Part shown: positions 18,396 through 27,023 of the stretch, in pieces
Numbering within the stretch: position 1 is the stretch's first letter
Layout: each line of letters begins with the position of its first letter
Source of the DNA: ZC4RG30 sp049841155
GTDB lineage: Bacteria > Pseudomonadota > Gammaproteobacteria > Steroidobacterales > Steroidobacteraceae
Direction of reading: 5' to 3'
Assembly: GCA_049841155.1 (NCBI GenBank)
Contig: JASGHI010000003.1
Span: 248,001 to 312,000, forward strand
Length of the DNA stretch: 64,000 nt
Position numbers and translations under genes: made by a program
The notes under the pieces: generated by a model
The model's database searches: none
The model's input: only the letters and a program-made list of their open reading frames with translations
What the model was told of the DNA's origin: nothing

Positions 18396-19407
18396 GACTG
18401 CCTGGCAGCCGGGAACCGCCAACCGGTGGTTCGCCTGTCTGCTGTTGTTGCTGCCGCTGGCTTCGGGGCGCCTGGCGGCTGGCACGGATGAAGATCCGCG
18501 TGCCTGGGTGGCGCGCATGAACGATGCGCTGGTCAAGCGCAACTACGATGGTGTCTTCGTGCACCGGCTCGGCGGCAAGCGCGAGACCCTGCGCATCATC
18601 CACCGCGTCCGCGACGGACAGATGACCGAAAGGGTCATCAGCACCGACGGCTCCGGACGCGAGTTCGTGCGCAAGGGTTCGGAGTGGGTGGCGTATTTCC
18701 CCGACCGCCAGATCGTCGTGGTGGAGCGGCGCACCGGCTCGGGTTTCATAGCGGGCCTGCACGGGCTCGATGCCGAAGCCGAGGGCCACTACGACATCGG
18801 CTCGATGGAGCAGGCCAGGGTGCAGGGCCGCGCGGTGCAGGTGATCACGGTGATGCCGCGGGATCCCTTCCGCTACGGCTACCGCTTCTGGATCGACCGC
18901 AAGACGGCGATGCCGATCAAGACCCGGCTGGTTTCGGCCAGCGGCGAGGTGATCGAGGAGATTGCGTTCGTGAGCCTCTCGTTGCCGGCCCAGATCGACG
19001 ACGAATTGCTGATGCCTGATGTCGATGCCAAAGGCTTTCGCTGGCTGCGCCGCGATCAGCCCAAGGCCGAAGGCGCCGTGACGGTGCGCTTCGCGCCGCG
19101 GGAAGAGCTGTTGCCGCCGGGCTTTCGCGTAAGCGCCTGGCATGCGGCGCGCGCAGCGGCGGCCTCCGACAATTCCCGCATCGTTTTCACCGATGGACTG
19201 GCATGGGTGTCGGTGTTCATTGAACCTGCTGTGGTCCCGCCGCGTCCGCGCCGTACGGGAGAACCGCATCCGGCGGACGGGCCGGCACAGATGGGGGCAT
19301 CGGCCGCGTTCACGGCCCGGGTCGATGGCTACCGGGTGACAGCGGTGGGCGAGGTGCCTCCGGCCACAGTGAAGGCGATTGCAGAATCACTCCAGCCCCG
19401 GCGCTGA
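18367..19407 (+). CDS. rseB: Periplasmic sigma-E regulator RseB/MucB
   Basis: It has 346 residues from a GTG at 18367 that lies inside rseA; a GTG at 18382 is an alternative. A signal peptide is present (CLLLLLPLASGRLAAG). The large N-terminal LolA-like domain runs from RAWVARMNDALVKRNYDGVFVH to the SLPAQIDDELLMPD region. A smaller C-terminal domain follows from about residue 230. RseB binds RseA and protects it from protease until it senses mislocalised lipoprotein or LPS. rseC and mucD/degP, which follow rseB in relatives, are absent. Confidence 0.93.
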   Translation: MRPRSVHIARTAWQPGTANRWFACLLLLLPLASGRLAAGTDEDPRAWVARMNDALVKRNYDGVFVHRLGGKRETLRIIHRVRDGQMTERVISTDGSGREFVRKGSEWVAYFPDRQIVVVERRTGSGFIAGLHGLDAEAEGHYDIGSMEQARVQGRAVQVITVMPRDPFRYGYRFWIDRKTAMPIKTRLVSASGEVIEEIAFVSLSLPAQIDDELLMPDVDAKGFRWLRRDQPKAEGAVTVRFAPREELLPPGFRVSAWHAARAAAASDNSRIVFTDGLAWVSVFIEPAVVPPRPRRTGEPHPADGPAQMGASAAFTARVDGYRVTAVGEVPPATVKAIAESLQPRR

Positions 19408-19666
19408 GCTGCCGCCGGGGCTGATTCTGCTCACGCGGCCCGAGTGCGGGCTGTGCGAGGAGTTCCTGCAGGAACTGCAGCAGCTGGCGGCGAGCCGCCC
19501 TTTGCCCCCGGTCAGCGTCGTGGATGTGGACGGCTACCCGGAGCTTGCGCGACGCCATGGCCTCGATATCCCGGTGCTGCTGTGGGACGGCGTGAAGGTG
19601 TGCCAGCACCGGCTGGACCGCGAGGAATTCCTGCGCCTGTTGCGGCCGCGCCGGCAGTCGCCCTGA
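19379..19666 (+). CDS. DUF836 glutaredoxin-like thiol protein
   Basis: It has 95 residues, starting at TTG 19379 within the end of rseB. The thioredoxin-fold start LILLTRPECGLCEEF carries a CxxC redox pair. The IPVLLWDG segment matches the cis-Pro region of the fold. DUF836 genes are found near rpoE and lepA in other gammaproteobacteria. The substrate is unknown. It is the last gene of the conserved block before the inserted iron and pigment genes. Confidence 0.8.
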   Translation: MQNHSSPGAELPPGLILLTRPECGLCEEFLQELQQLAASRPLPPVSVVDVDGYPELARRHGLDIPVLLWDGVKVCQHRLDREEFLRLLRPRRQSP

Positions 19667-19685
19667 CAGGCGAGTCGAGTGGGTC

Positions 19686-19708
19686 GGACAAGGGTTACTT
19701 GTCCCTTG
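19686..19708. repeat. Two overlapping alternative hairpins
   Basis: GGACAAG (19686-19692) pairs with CTTGTCC (19698-19704). A second dyad shares these bases: CAAGGG (19689-19694) with CCCTTG (19703-19708). Only one can form at a time. They follow the DUF836 stop by 20 bases and may end the rpoE transcript, although no strong T-tract follows. Confidence 0.5.
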
Positions 19709-19733
19709 AATATTTAATAAGAATAATTATCAT
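19706..19733 (+). promoter_or_regulatory. Sigma-70-type promoter of the iron-uptake unit
   Basis: -35 TTGAAT at 19706-19711, 16-base spacer, -10 TATCAT at 19728-19733. The region is strikingly AT-rich for this genome and carries the Fur box, so repression by iron would block the -10 element. Confidence 0.6.
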
Positions 19734-19734
19734 T
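19716..19734 (+). promoter_or_regulatory. Fur box
   Basis: The reverse complement reads AATGATAATTATTCTTATT, close to the Fur consensus GATAATGATAATCATTATC. It lies between and over the -35 and -10 of the receptor promoter, a repression geometry. The downstream genes are all iron-uptake types. Confidence 0.75.
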
Positions 19735-19765
19735 TGCATTCTCAATTCCGACCAGGTGTATCTCC

Positions 19766-21925
19766 TTGATCAAGAAGCCTGCTGCATGGCGCGCTATCGC
19801 GCTTACATGCTTGCCTGTCCTGCCCGCCATCGCCTTGGCTGCCGAGGAGGACTCCGACGGGTTAGATGAAGTGATCGTTTCCGGGAGCTATACCGCGCAG
19901 TCGATGAACAGCGCCACCGGCCTCACGATGACGCTGCGCGAAACTCCGCAGACGGTGACGGTGATTACCGAGCAGATGATCGAGGACAAGGGCCTGGTGG
20001 ACATGGGGCAGGTGCTCGAGCATGTGCCGGGTATCAGCCAGGTGGGCGATGCCTCCGAGGACGCGATGATCTTCATCCGCGGCTTCCAGCTCGACAGCGC
20101 CGTGCAGGTGGACGGGCTCATCACCACGCCGGCCAACCTCACTTATTCCGGCGCGCTCAGTCAGGGAATCGATGCCGCCATCGTCGAGCGTGTGGAAGTG
20201 CTCAAGGGCGCGGCCGGTATCCTGGGTGGTCTCGGCGAACCTTCGGCCACCGTGAACATGATCCGCAAGCGGCCCACCGACGCCTTCAAGGGCACGCTGT
20301 CGCTGAACGGTGGTAGCTGGAGCTATGTGCGCGGCGAAGGTGACGTGTCTGGCCCGCTCACCGATGACGGCACCCTGCGCGGCCGCTTGGTTGCGACCTG
20401 GATGGATCGTGACTACTTCATCGACCGCTACCACCGCCGCGGCGACGTGCTCTATGGGATCCTCGACAAGAGTTTCGGTGAAGGTACGCGCGTCTCCCTG
20501 GCTCTCGACAAGGTGGATTCACACTACAAGGGTGTCTATAACTGGAGCTCGAACCCCGCTTACTACACCGATGGTACGCTGATCGACCATCCCGTCTCGT
20601 ATTCCACCGGTCAGGACTGGGCCTATCGCAAGGTGTCCGAATGGAGCGCCACGCCGGAAGCGGAACACAAGTTTGGCAACGGCTGGACGATACGCAGTTC
20701 CTACCGCTACGCGAAGGGCAGGATCAATGTGCTGAACGCCAGCCCCGGCTCGTACGTCGATCCGGCCACGCTGGAACTGGTGGACCCCTGGAGCACGCCC
20801 AATGCGCTGCAATCCGACCGCACGTCGGACACGCAGAGCTTCAACATCGTGACCACGGGTAGCTTCCCGCTGTTCGGCCGCATACACGATGCCGTGTTCG
20901 GTTACAACTGGGCGCGCAACGAGTTCGTGCTGCGCGGGCGTTACTACGCCCTGCCGGTCATGACGCTGGACCAGCCGTTGCTGCCGAAGCCCGATCCGTC
21001 GCTGCCATCGGCGCCCTATGACGCCTATGCCAACAGGGATGTCTCGGCGCAGGGCGGCTTCTATGGCACGTTGCGCTTCAGCATCATGGACCGCCTCAAG
21101 GTGATGGCCGGCGGCCGCGTCAGCAACTGGAAGCTGGATTCGTACGATGTGGATACTGGCGAACACCGGACCACGGCCAAGGAAAGTCACGTGGTGACGC
21201 CGTACTTCGGCGTGGTCTTCGACCTCAACAGTTTCGCGTCACTGTATGCGAGCCACACCGGCATCTTCCTGCCCAACAGCTACTACGGCGCCGATGGCAA
21301 CATCCTCGATCCCACCAAGGGCACCAACGATGAGCTGGGCGTGAAACTGGCCTTCCACGACAACCGTCTCAACATCTCCGCGGCGGTGTACGAGGCGAAC
21401 AAGGACAATGTCGCCGAGTGGGCCGACCAGGGCATGCTGCCCAACGGCGAATGGATCTACGAGAGCGTCGACGGCATCAAGACCCGGGGCTACGAGATCG
21501 AGGCGGCCGGTGCGTTGACGCCCGACTGGAACATCAGCGGCGGATTCACACACAACACCGCCAGGGACGCGGAAGGCAAGCAGCGCACGACGTACATTCC
21601 GAACGACGTGTTCAAGTTCACCACCAGCTACCGTCTGAGCGGCGCTCTGCCGGGGCTGCGCGTGGGCGGCTCCCTGCGCTGGCAGAGCTACACCTACTAT
21701 GATCTCACCGTCTCCTCGGCCACGACCCCGCCGGTCGACGTGCGCCAGGAGCAGCCTTCCTACTGGCTGTTCGACCTGATGGCGAGCTATCCGGTGACGG
21801 ACGCATTGTCCGTGTCGGTCAATATCGACAATGTGCTCGATGAGCGTTACAACCGTTCGATGTGGGGTTACGCGGATTACGGCGAGCCGCGCAACTTCAG
21901 TGCCGCTGTGCGCTGGCGTTTCTGA
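19766..21925 (+). CDS. TonB-dependent siderophore receptor (FpvA/FhuE type)
   Basis: It has 719 residues from a TTG start; no in-frame ATG occurs until well inside the plug. A signal peptide covers about 1-26. A TonB-box-like DEVIVSG is at about 33. The plug carries RETPQTVTVITEQM and a FIRGF motif, as in ferric-siderophore receptors. A 22-strand-type barrel follows, ending in Phe (VRWRF). There is no N-terminal signalling (STN) domain, so it is a transporter rather than a transducer. It imports a ferric siderophore using TonB energy; the ligand is not predictable. It is Fur-controlled by position. Confidence 0.9.
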   Translation: MIKKPAAWRAIALTCLPVLPAIALAAEEDSDGLDEVIVSGSYTAQSMNSATGLTMTLRETPQTVTVITEQMIEDKGLVDMGQVLEHVPGISQVGDASEDAMIFIRGFQLDSAVQVDGLITTPANLTYSGALSQGIDAAIVERVEVLKGAAGILGGLGEPSATVNMIRKRPTDAFKGTLSLNGGSWSYVRGEGDVSGPLTDDGTLRGRLVATWMDRDYFIDRYHRRGDVLYGILDKSFGEGTRVSLALDKVDSHYKGVYNWSSNPAYYTDGTLIDHPVSYSTGQDWAYRKVSEWSATPEAEHKFGNGWTIRSSYRYAKGRINVLNASPGSYVDPATLELVDPWSTPNALQSDRTSDTQSFNIVTTGSFPLFGRIHDAVFGYNWARNEFVLRGRYYALPVMTLDQPLLPKPDPSLPSAPYDAYANRDVSAQGGFYGTLRFSIMDRLKVMAGGRVSNWKLDSYDVDTGEHRTTAKESHVVTPYFGVVFDLNSFASLYASHTGIFLPNSYYGADGNILDPTKGTNDELGVKLAFHDNRLNISAAVYEANKDNVAEWADQGMLPNGEWIYESVDGIKTRGYEIEAAGALTPDWNISGGFTHNTARDAEGKQRTTYIPNDVFKFTTSYRLSGALPGLRVGGSLRWQSYTYYDLTVSSATTPPVDVRQEQPSYWLFDLMASYPVTDALSVSVNIDNVLDERYNRSMWGYADYGEPRNFSAAVRWRF

Positions 21926-21969
21926 TCGTTGAGCGCGGAGGTGGCCGCAAGCCGTCGCCCGGATAGCCC

Positions 21970-23598
21970 ATGAAAGAAGGTTTTCGGCAATGCATGGCCT
22001 GGCTGCACACCTGGAGCGGCCTGGTGGTTGGCTGGGTGCTGTTCTTCGTGTTCGTGACCGGCACCGTGGGTTATTTCAGTCCCGAGATAACCCGCTGGAT
22101 GCAGCCGGAGCTGCCGCTGCAGCAGGCCGTCGTCGTTCCGCAGGCCCAGCAGGCGCTGGACGTGGCACTTGGCCGGCTGCAGCGCAATGCTCCCGGAGCC
22201 GAGTTCTGGTCCATCACGTTGCCGCATCAATCGCTGGACGCGCGCGGCTGGCAGGATCTGGCCGTCGCCTGGGAAACCCTGCCTCAGGAAGGGCACGAGC
22301 ACGGCGTGTATCACAGTGAAACACTGGATGTCGTCACCGGCGAGCAATTGCGCAGGCCCGAGCCGCGCAAGACTTTCGGCGGTTCGCTGCTTTACCGCAT
22401 GCATTACTCGCTGCACTACGTTCCGTACGAGGTGGCAATCCGCATTGTCGGTGTCTGCACGATGCTGATGCTGCTGGCCATCGTCACCGGCGTCATCACG
22501 CACAAGAAGATCTTCAGGGACTTTTTCACCTTCCGCCCCCGCAAGGGCCAGCGCTCCTGGCTCGATGCGCACAATGTGATCAGCGTGATGGCGCTGCCGT
22601 TCTTCCTGATGATTACCTACAGCGGCCTAGTGTTCTTCACGACGGAGTACATGCCGGGTGCGCTGGCCGCGGTCTATGGCGCCGACGACCGGGCCATAGA
22701 CCGCTATTACGATGACCTGTATCCGGAAGAGGGCCGGCATCTGGCCGTGGCGCGTCCGGCGGCATCGGTGGCGGACATGGTGGCACGTGCCGAGGCCGAG
22801 TGGGGCGCGGGCGAGGCGGTGTATGTCACTGTCGAACATCACGAGGGTGAGCCAGCCGCCGTGGTGGTGGGCCGGCAACGCCATGGGCAGGTCCTGCATT
22901 ACGAAAATCCCACGCTGCGTTTCGATGCGCTCACCGGCGCGCGGCTGCCGGACGCGCCCCCTCCTGGCGCGGTCCTCGCCACCAGCGACACGCTGTTCGC
23001 ACTGCATGAAGGGCGCTTCGCGGGCACCGGACTGCGCTGGTTGTACTTCGTCTCCGGCCTGCTGGGTTGCGCGATGATCGGCACGGGGCTGGTGCTGTGG
23101 ACGGTCAAACGCCGCAAACAGCATGAATCCCTGGGTGGCGATGCGCATTTCGGATTGCGTCTGGTGGAAGCACTGAATGTCGCGACCATCGCGGGGCTGC
23201 CGGTGGCGGTTGCCGCGTATTTCTGGGCCAATCGTCTGCTGCCGCTGGATATGGCCGATCGCGCCGAATGGGAAGCGCACTGGATGTTCATCGTCTGGGG
23301 CGAGATTCTGCTCTATGCCTTCTTGCGCGACACCCGGCGTGCATGGGTCGAAGTATCGTGGCTCGCAGCGGCGGCCTATGCCCTGTTGCCGGTGGTCAAC
23401 CTGCTCACTACGGACCGACACCTGGGTGTCACGCTGCCCGCGGGCGACTGGGTGCTGGCGGGGTTCGACCTCACGGTGCTTGCACTTGCCGGTGTGTTCG
23501 CCGTCATGGCGCTCCGCATACAGCGTCACTGGTTCGGTTCCCGCTTGCCCGGGCAAGTGCCTGCGCCGTCCACACCGACTGCGGAGGCGGGCCAATGA
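21970..23598 (+). CDS. PepSY-domain inner-membrane protein, siderophore reductase-like
   Basis: It has 542 residues. The N-terminus MAWLHTWSGLVVGW is the typical PepSY-associated helix with a His, and the SYSGLVFF-type helix repeats the pattern. Helices near 15-38, 155-180, 205-225 and 345-370 frame a large periplasmic part, and four more helices fill the C-terminal third. Related proteins next to TonB receptors act in reductive iron release (FoxB/FpvG-like). The gene starts 44 bases after the receptor and overlaps the next gene by ATGA. Confidence 0.8.
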   Translation: MKEGFRQCMAWLHTWSGLVVGWVLFFVFVTGTVGYFSPEITRWMQPELPLQQAVVVPQAQQALDVALGRLQRNAPGAEFWSITLPHQSLDARGWQDLAVAWETLPQEGHEHGVYHSETLDVVTGEQLRRPEPRKTFGGSLLYRMHYSLHYVPYEVAIRIVGVCTMLMLLAIVTGVITHKKIFRDFFTFRPRKGQRSWLDAHNVISVMALPFFLMITYSGLVFFTTEYMPGALAAVYGADDRAIDRYYDDLYPEEGRHLAVARPAASVADMVARAEAEWGAGEAVYVTVEHHEGEPAAVVVGRQRHGQVLHYENPTLRFDALTGARLPDAPPPGAVLATSDTLFALHEGRFAGTGLRWLYFVSGLLGCAMIGTGLVLWTVKRRKQHESLGGDAHFGLRLVEALNVATIAGLPVAVAAYFWANRLLPLDMADRAEWEAHWMFIVWGEILLYAFLRDTRRAWVEVSWLAAAAYALLPVVNLLTTDRHLGVTLPAGDWVLAGFDLTVLALAGVFAVMALRIQRHWFGSRLPGQVPAPSTPTAEAGQ

Positions 23599-23903
23599 GC
23601 GCTTTGCTGGCGAACGAGGATGTGCGTTATCGCCTGGGGGTGGCTGCGCGTGTACTGGTCGCCGTGGCGGGCGGATACGCAGTGACGGCGCTGACGACGG
23701 TGTTGCTGGCGCTGATCTGGCCGGTGCCCAAGGCGCAGTCCGTGCTTGCCGCAGACATGCTGAGCTTTGCGTTGTATGTGGTGGTGGTCATCTGGGCGTT
23801 CGCCGTTCGCTCACTGATCAGGGTGTGGGCGGGCATCGCAGGCTTGGCAGTGGTGCTCGCGCTGCTGGTCTGGTGGCTGCTGCCGCCGGGATCGGTACCG
23901 TGA
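23595..23903 (+). CDS. DUF3649 iron-uptake membrane protein
   Basis: It has 102 residues and three hydrophobic helices. The VAAR..AVAGGYA..AL pattern at the first helix and the ALYVVVVIWAFAVRS third segment fit DUF3649. Members occur with PepSY and DUF3325 genes beside siderophore receptors. It is ATGA-coupled to the PepSY gene and GTGA-coupled to the next. The biochemical role is unknown. Confidence 0.7.
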   Translation: MSALLANEDVRYRLGVAARVLVAVAGGYAVTALTTVLLALIWPVPKAQSVLAADMLSFALYVVVVIWAFAVRSLIRVWAGIAGLAVVLALLVWWLLPPGSVP

Positions 23904-24685
23904 GCACCAACCTGCTGGTCTGGCTGTGTTGTGGGGCGGGCTTCGCCGCGCTGGCGCTGGCGATGGACCGGCATGCCCGCCAGGTTCTGGAAGGCGGGCT
24001 GGTGCTGCGCACCAGACGCCTGCTGCGCATCGCCGGTTGGTTGCTGCTTGCGATTGCATTGCTGGTTGCGATGGCGGGGTGGCGGCCCGGTGTGGGCGCA
24101 GTGGTGTGGGTGGGCTGGCTCTCGGTGGCGGGGCTGGTGCTGGTGTTCATGCTGCCGAATTTCTCGCGCCGGCGGGAGCGCAAGGGCCGCGATGTGTCCG
24201 CGCCCGCATCGCCTCGCACGGGTCATCAACCGGTGTTGACCTTCGTGGCGCTGCTTGTGCCTCTGGCTGTAGTCGTGGGGCACCTGGTTGTCGCACCGCC
24301 AGCGCCGCTGCAGCGCGAAGATGCTCTGAGGGGCAGCATCGGTCCGTGGGAGTTCGTGATGGCCGAACGCGATCGCAAGGCGCCGAGCATCGAAGCGATG
24401 GGCATGCCACTCAAGGAGTTCGTCATCCGCTTCTGCGAGAGTTGCGATGACGAGATCCGCATGGCTTATCTCAAGCTGCGTAAGCCGCGCTCCTTGCGTG
24501 CGGCAGGCAATGCCTTCGAGGGCAGGCGCGACCGTTCAGCGACGATCACGATTCCGCCGGCGGTGAAACCGGAAGATGGCCTGTGGCTGACGGTCGAGGG
24601 CACGGATGGCCAGGTGCATCACCTGCAGCTCGACCTCGAGCGCCTGGCGCCCCTTACCGCGCGATTCATCCGGGATCGGTCATGA
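23900..24685 (+). CDS. DUF3325 membrane domain fused to a C-terminal periplasmic domain
   Basis: It has 261 residues from a GTG overlapping the previous stop. Residues 1-95 contain three helices and the AALALAMDRHARQV segment typical of the short DUF3325 proteins in iron operons. A second part follows: one further helix at about 112-132, then a soluble domain with a CESC motif and beta-rich segments near the end. DUF3325 proteins are normally about 100 residues, so this looks like a fusion. I do not recognise the C-terminal domain. The gene is ATGA-coupled downstream. Confidence 0.65.
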   Translation: MSTNLLVWLCCGAGFAALALAMDRHARQVLEGGLVLRTRRLLRIAGWLLLAIALLVAMAGWRPGVGAVVWVGWLSVAGLVLVFMLPNFSRRRERKGRDVSAPASPRTGHQPVLTFVALLVPLAVVVGHLVVAPPAPLQREDALRGSIGPWEFVMAERDRKAPSIEAMGMPLKEFVIRFCESCDDEIRMAYLKLRKPRSLRAAGNAFEGRRDRSATITIPPAVKPEDGLWLTVEGTDGQVHHLQLDLERLAPLTARFIRDRS

Positions 24686-25011
24686 GATTCTTCGCCTGGC
24701 TGGTGGTCGTGCCGGTGCTGCTGGGCCCGGTCCTTGCGCAGGCTCACACGCCGGTTTGCGTCTGCACACTGCAGGACGGGCAGATCGTCTGCAAAGGCGG
24801 CTTTCACGATGGCTCGCGCGCCCAGGGTGTGCGCATCGATGTCATAGCGTACGACGAGACCCTCCTCGTGACAGGCAAGCTCGATGCGCAGTCCCGTTTC
24901 GCCTTCGCGCGTCCCGATCGGCCGTTCTACGTGCTGATGGATGTCGGGCCCGGTGAAATCGCAGAGGTTGACTGGACAGATATCGCCGGTCTTGGCGGGA
25001 GTCCGCATTGA
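24682..25011 (+). CDS. Small exported protein of the iron-uptake operon
   Basis: It has 109 residues. A signal peptide covers about 1-21 (WLVVVPVLLGPVLAQAHT). The mature part starts with CVCTLQDGQIVCKGGF and holds three Cys close together. The rest is beta-rich, like a small carboxypeptidase-regulatory or CopC-like fold. It is the last gene of the ATGA-coupled series, so it is probably a periplasmic helper in iron or metal handling. No firm family is recognised. Confidence 0.6.
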   Translation: MRFFAWLVVVPVLLGPVLAQAHTPVCVCTLQDGQIVCKGGFHDGSRAQGVRIDVIAYDETLLVTGKLDAQSRFAFARPDRPFYVLMDVGPGEIAEVDWTDIAGLGGSPH

Positions 25012-25144
25012 GGGACGGCCCCTCCTGCGGCGCTGTATCGGGATGCCGCGCCTGCCTTACCACCTGATACCCGCCTGTCGAGGAGCCCATGCCACCCGGC
25101 ACTGGGGCAAGGGCCTGCAAAGAGGCGCGCCAGGTCGCAATGTA

Positions 25145-25173
25145 TTGAACTCCCGGACTATTGTGACTATTTT
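25145..25173 (+). promoter_or_regulatory. Sigma-70-type promoter of the aryl polyene cluster
   Basis: -35 TTGAAC at 25145-25150, a 17-base spacer and -10 TATTTT at 25168-25173, about 70 bases before the first APE gene. The 231-base gap holds no other gene, and this is the best promoter match in it. Confidence 0.55.
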
Positions 25174-25242
25174 GGAGCATCGTCCGCTGTGGCCTGGAGG
25201 CGCGCTTCGGAACGACCAGAATAGGTGGGATAGGTCTCTTCA

Positions 25243-25992
25243 ATGTCAATGGCTGCCGGAAGCAACGAGCCGCGGTTTGCCGTGGAGAATTGGGCTGCGC
25301 TGGCTTCCGGACTTTCGACGCAGCAGGAGTGGCTGAGCTGGTTCAGGGAGCCGGGGCCACTGGAGCGCGAGTTCGCGCCGGAACTGTCGTGGATGCCTGC
25401 GGGGCTCAGGCGCCGTGTCAGCCCTCTGGGCAGAGCGGCGCTGAACGTGCTTGCCGCTTGCCAGCCTGATGAGCCCTGTCCGGTCGTGTTCGCGTCTCGC
25501 TACGGCGATCTGGATGCCATTGCGGGGCTGTTGACCCAGCTGCATCGCGAGGGTGGCGTCTCTCCGATGGCCTTCAGCCTCTCGGTGCACAACAGTGCAG
25601 TGGGTGTTTACAGCATTGCCCGCAAGGACCGGGTCACGACCACCAGTATTGCCGCCAGGACGGATCTCGCGGAGGCGGCATTCTTCGAAGCCCTAGGGTG
25701 TCTTGCATCGGGAATTCCCCGCGTGCTGGTCGTGTGCTGTGAGGATTGCATTCCGCGCCCCTATCGGGTGGAGGGAAAGGATGGAGGGTTCCGTTACGCG
25801 TGGGCATGTTGTCTGCGTGCGCAGTCTGCCGGAGGATTTGCGCTGATGGCGGCAACGTCCGGGCCAGTGGATATGTGCTTCCCGTCCCGTGTGGATCACC
25901 CCTCTCTGCGGGCATTGGCCTTTCTGGTGAGCGATGAGGGAGCCTCCCTGGCTTCCGAAAGCGGTCATTATCTCTGGCGGCGGCATGCTTAG
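25243..25992 (+). CDS. Ketosynthase-like chain-length factor of APE synthesis
   Basis: It has 249 residues. It resembles the short, N-terminal-only beta-ketoacyl synthase proteins (Ketoacyl-synt_2, ApeC type) that pair with the full APE ketosynthase. The core segment VFASRYGDLDAIAGLL and the SLSVHNSAVGVYSIARKDR region fit the family. The nucleophilic Cys of active ketosynthases is not present at the HNSAVG site. It is probably the non-catalytic partner that helps set chain length. It is the first gene of the cluster and overlaps the next by 8 bases. ATG 25249 is an alternative start. Confidence 0.8.
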   Translation: MSMAAGSNEPRFAVENWAALASGLSTQQEWLSWFREPGPLEREFAPELSWMPAGLRRRVSPLGRAALNVLAACQPDEPCPVVFASRYGDLDAIAGLLTQLHREGGVSPMAFSLSVHNSAVGVYSIARKDRVTTTSIAARTDLAEAAFFEALGCLASGIPRVLVVCCEDCIPRPYRVEGKDGGFRYAWACCLRAQSAGGFALMAATSGPVDMCFPSRVDHPSLRALAFLVSDEGASLASESGHYLWRRHA

Positions 25993-26764
25993 CGCTATCG
26001 ACCGTGCCTGGCGGTTGCTGGCGACGGGGTTTTCCTTTCTGACTTTCGGCGTCGGTGGGATCCTCCTGTGGGCGATCGGTCTTCCGCTGCTTTTCGTGTT
26101 GTTCCCGCAACCGGCACGGCGACAGAAAGCCGCGCGGCGTCTGATTCACAGACTGTTCTGGCTGTTCCTGCGCATGATGAGACTGCTGGGCGTGCTGCGG
26201 TTCGAGGTGGTGGGCGCCGGCCGGCTTAAACGTCCGGGTCTGGTGATCGCCGCCAATCACCCGACACTGCTCGACGTGGTGTTCCTGCTTTCGATGGTGC
26301 CGGATGCCACCTGCATCGTCCGGGCCGGCCTTGCGGACAATCCTTTCACCCGGGCCGCCGTGCGTTCCGCCGGCTATGTGTGCAATGACTGGGGGGTGGA
26401 ACTGGTGGATGCCTGCGTGCAGGCCCTCGGCGGCGGCAGCAGCCTGATCGTGTTCCCGGAAGGCACGCGTAGCAACGCCTCCCGGCCGCAGAAATGGCAC
26501 CGGGGAGCCGCGAACATTGCGCTGCGCACCGGAATATCTCTGACTCCCGTGACCATTGCCTGTGAGCCTCCGTCCCTGCGCAAGGGCGAGCCGTGGTGGC
26601 ATATTCCCCGGCGTCGCATGCACTATTCGATCCGGGTGCTGGACGATGTGCCTGTGGGGAGAGACTCTTCCCGCTGGGAAAGCGATGTGCAGGCAGCCCG
26701 TGGGCTGACTTGTGAGCTGCAAGAACTACTGACCGAAAGAGTGGAGCGAAATGCAGGAGCTTGA
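25985..26764 (+). CDS. Lysophospholipid-type acyltransferase of the APE cluster
   Basis: It has 259 residues from the ATG that overlaps the previous gene. An N-terminal membrane helix lies at about 10-40. The PlsC-type motif NHPTLLD and the later motif FPEGTRS are intact. It likely transfers an acyl or polyene chain to a lipid-like acceptor at the inner membrane. Acyltransferases of this type are standard in APE clusters (ApeD position). It overlaps the carrier protein gene by 14 bases. Confidence 0.85.
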   Translation: MLSAIDRAWRLLATGFSFLTFGVGGILLWAIGLPLLFVLFPQPARRQKAARRLIHRLFWLFLRMMRLLGVLRFEVVGAGRLKRPGLVIAANHPTLLDVVFLLSMVPDATCIVRAGLADNPFTRAAVRSAGYVCNDWGVELVDACVQALGGGSSLIVFPEGTRSNASRPQKWHRGAANIALRTGISLTPVTIACEPPSLRKGEPWWHIPRRRMHYSIRVLDDVPVGRDSSRWESDVQAARGLTCELQELLTERVERNAGA

Positions 26765-27008
26765 ACAGGAAATAAAGACCCTCATCATCGAATCGCTGAA
26801 TCTCGAGGATGTTGCGGTGGCGGACATCGATACCGATGCGCCGCTGTTCGTCGAAGGGCTGGGTCTGGATTCCATCGATGCGCTGGAGCTGGGGCTTGCC
26901 ATCCAGAAGCGTTACGGGATCGTGCTGGGAGATTCGGAAGAGGCGCGCGAACACTTCGGATCGGTGCGCAAACTCGCCCGCTTCGTGGCCGGGGCGAGGC
27001 AGCGTTGA
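26751..27008 (+). CDS. Acyl carrier protein 1 of the APE cluster
   Basis: It has 85 residues, is acidic and has four helices. The phosphopantetheine site is Ser41 in LGLDSIDALEL. Two ACP genes in a row are characteristic of APE clusters, where one carries the growing polyene (ApeE/ApeF). Confidence 0.92.
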   Translation: MQELEQEIKTLIIESLNLEDVAVADIDTDAPLFVEGLGLDSIDALELGLAIQKRYGIVLGDSEEAREHFGSVRKLARFVAGARQR

Positions 27009-27023
27009 CCGGCCGGAGCGGAC

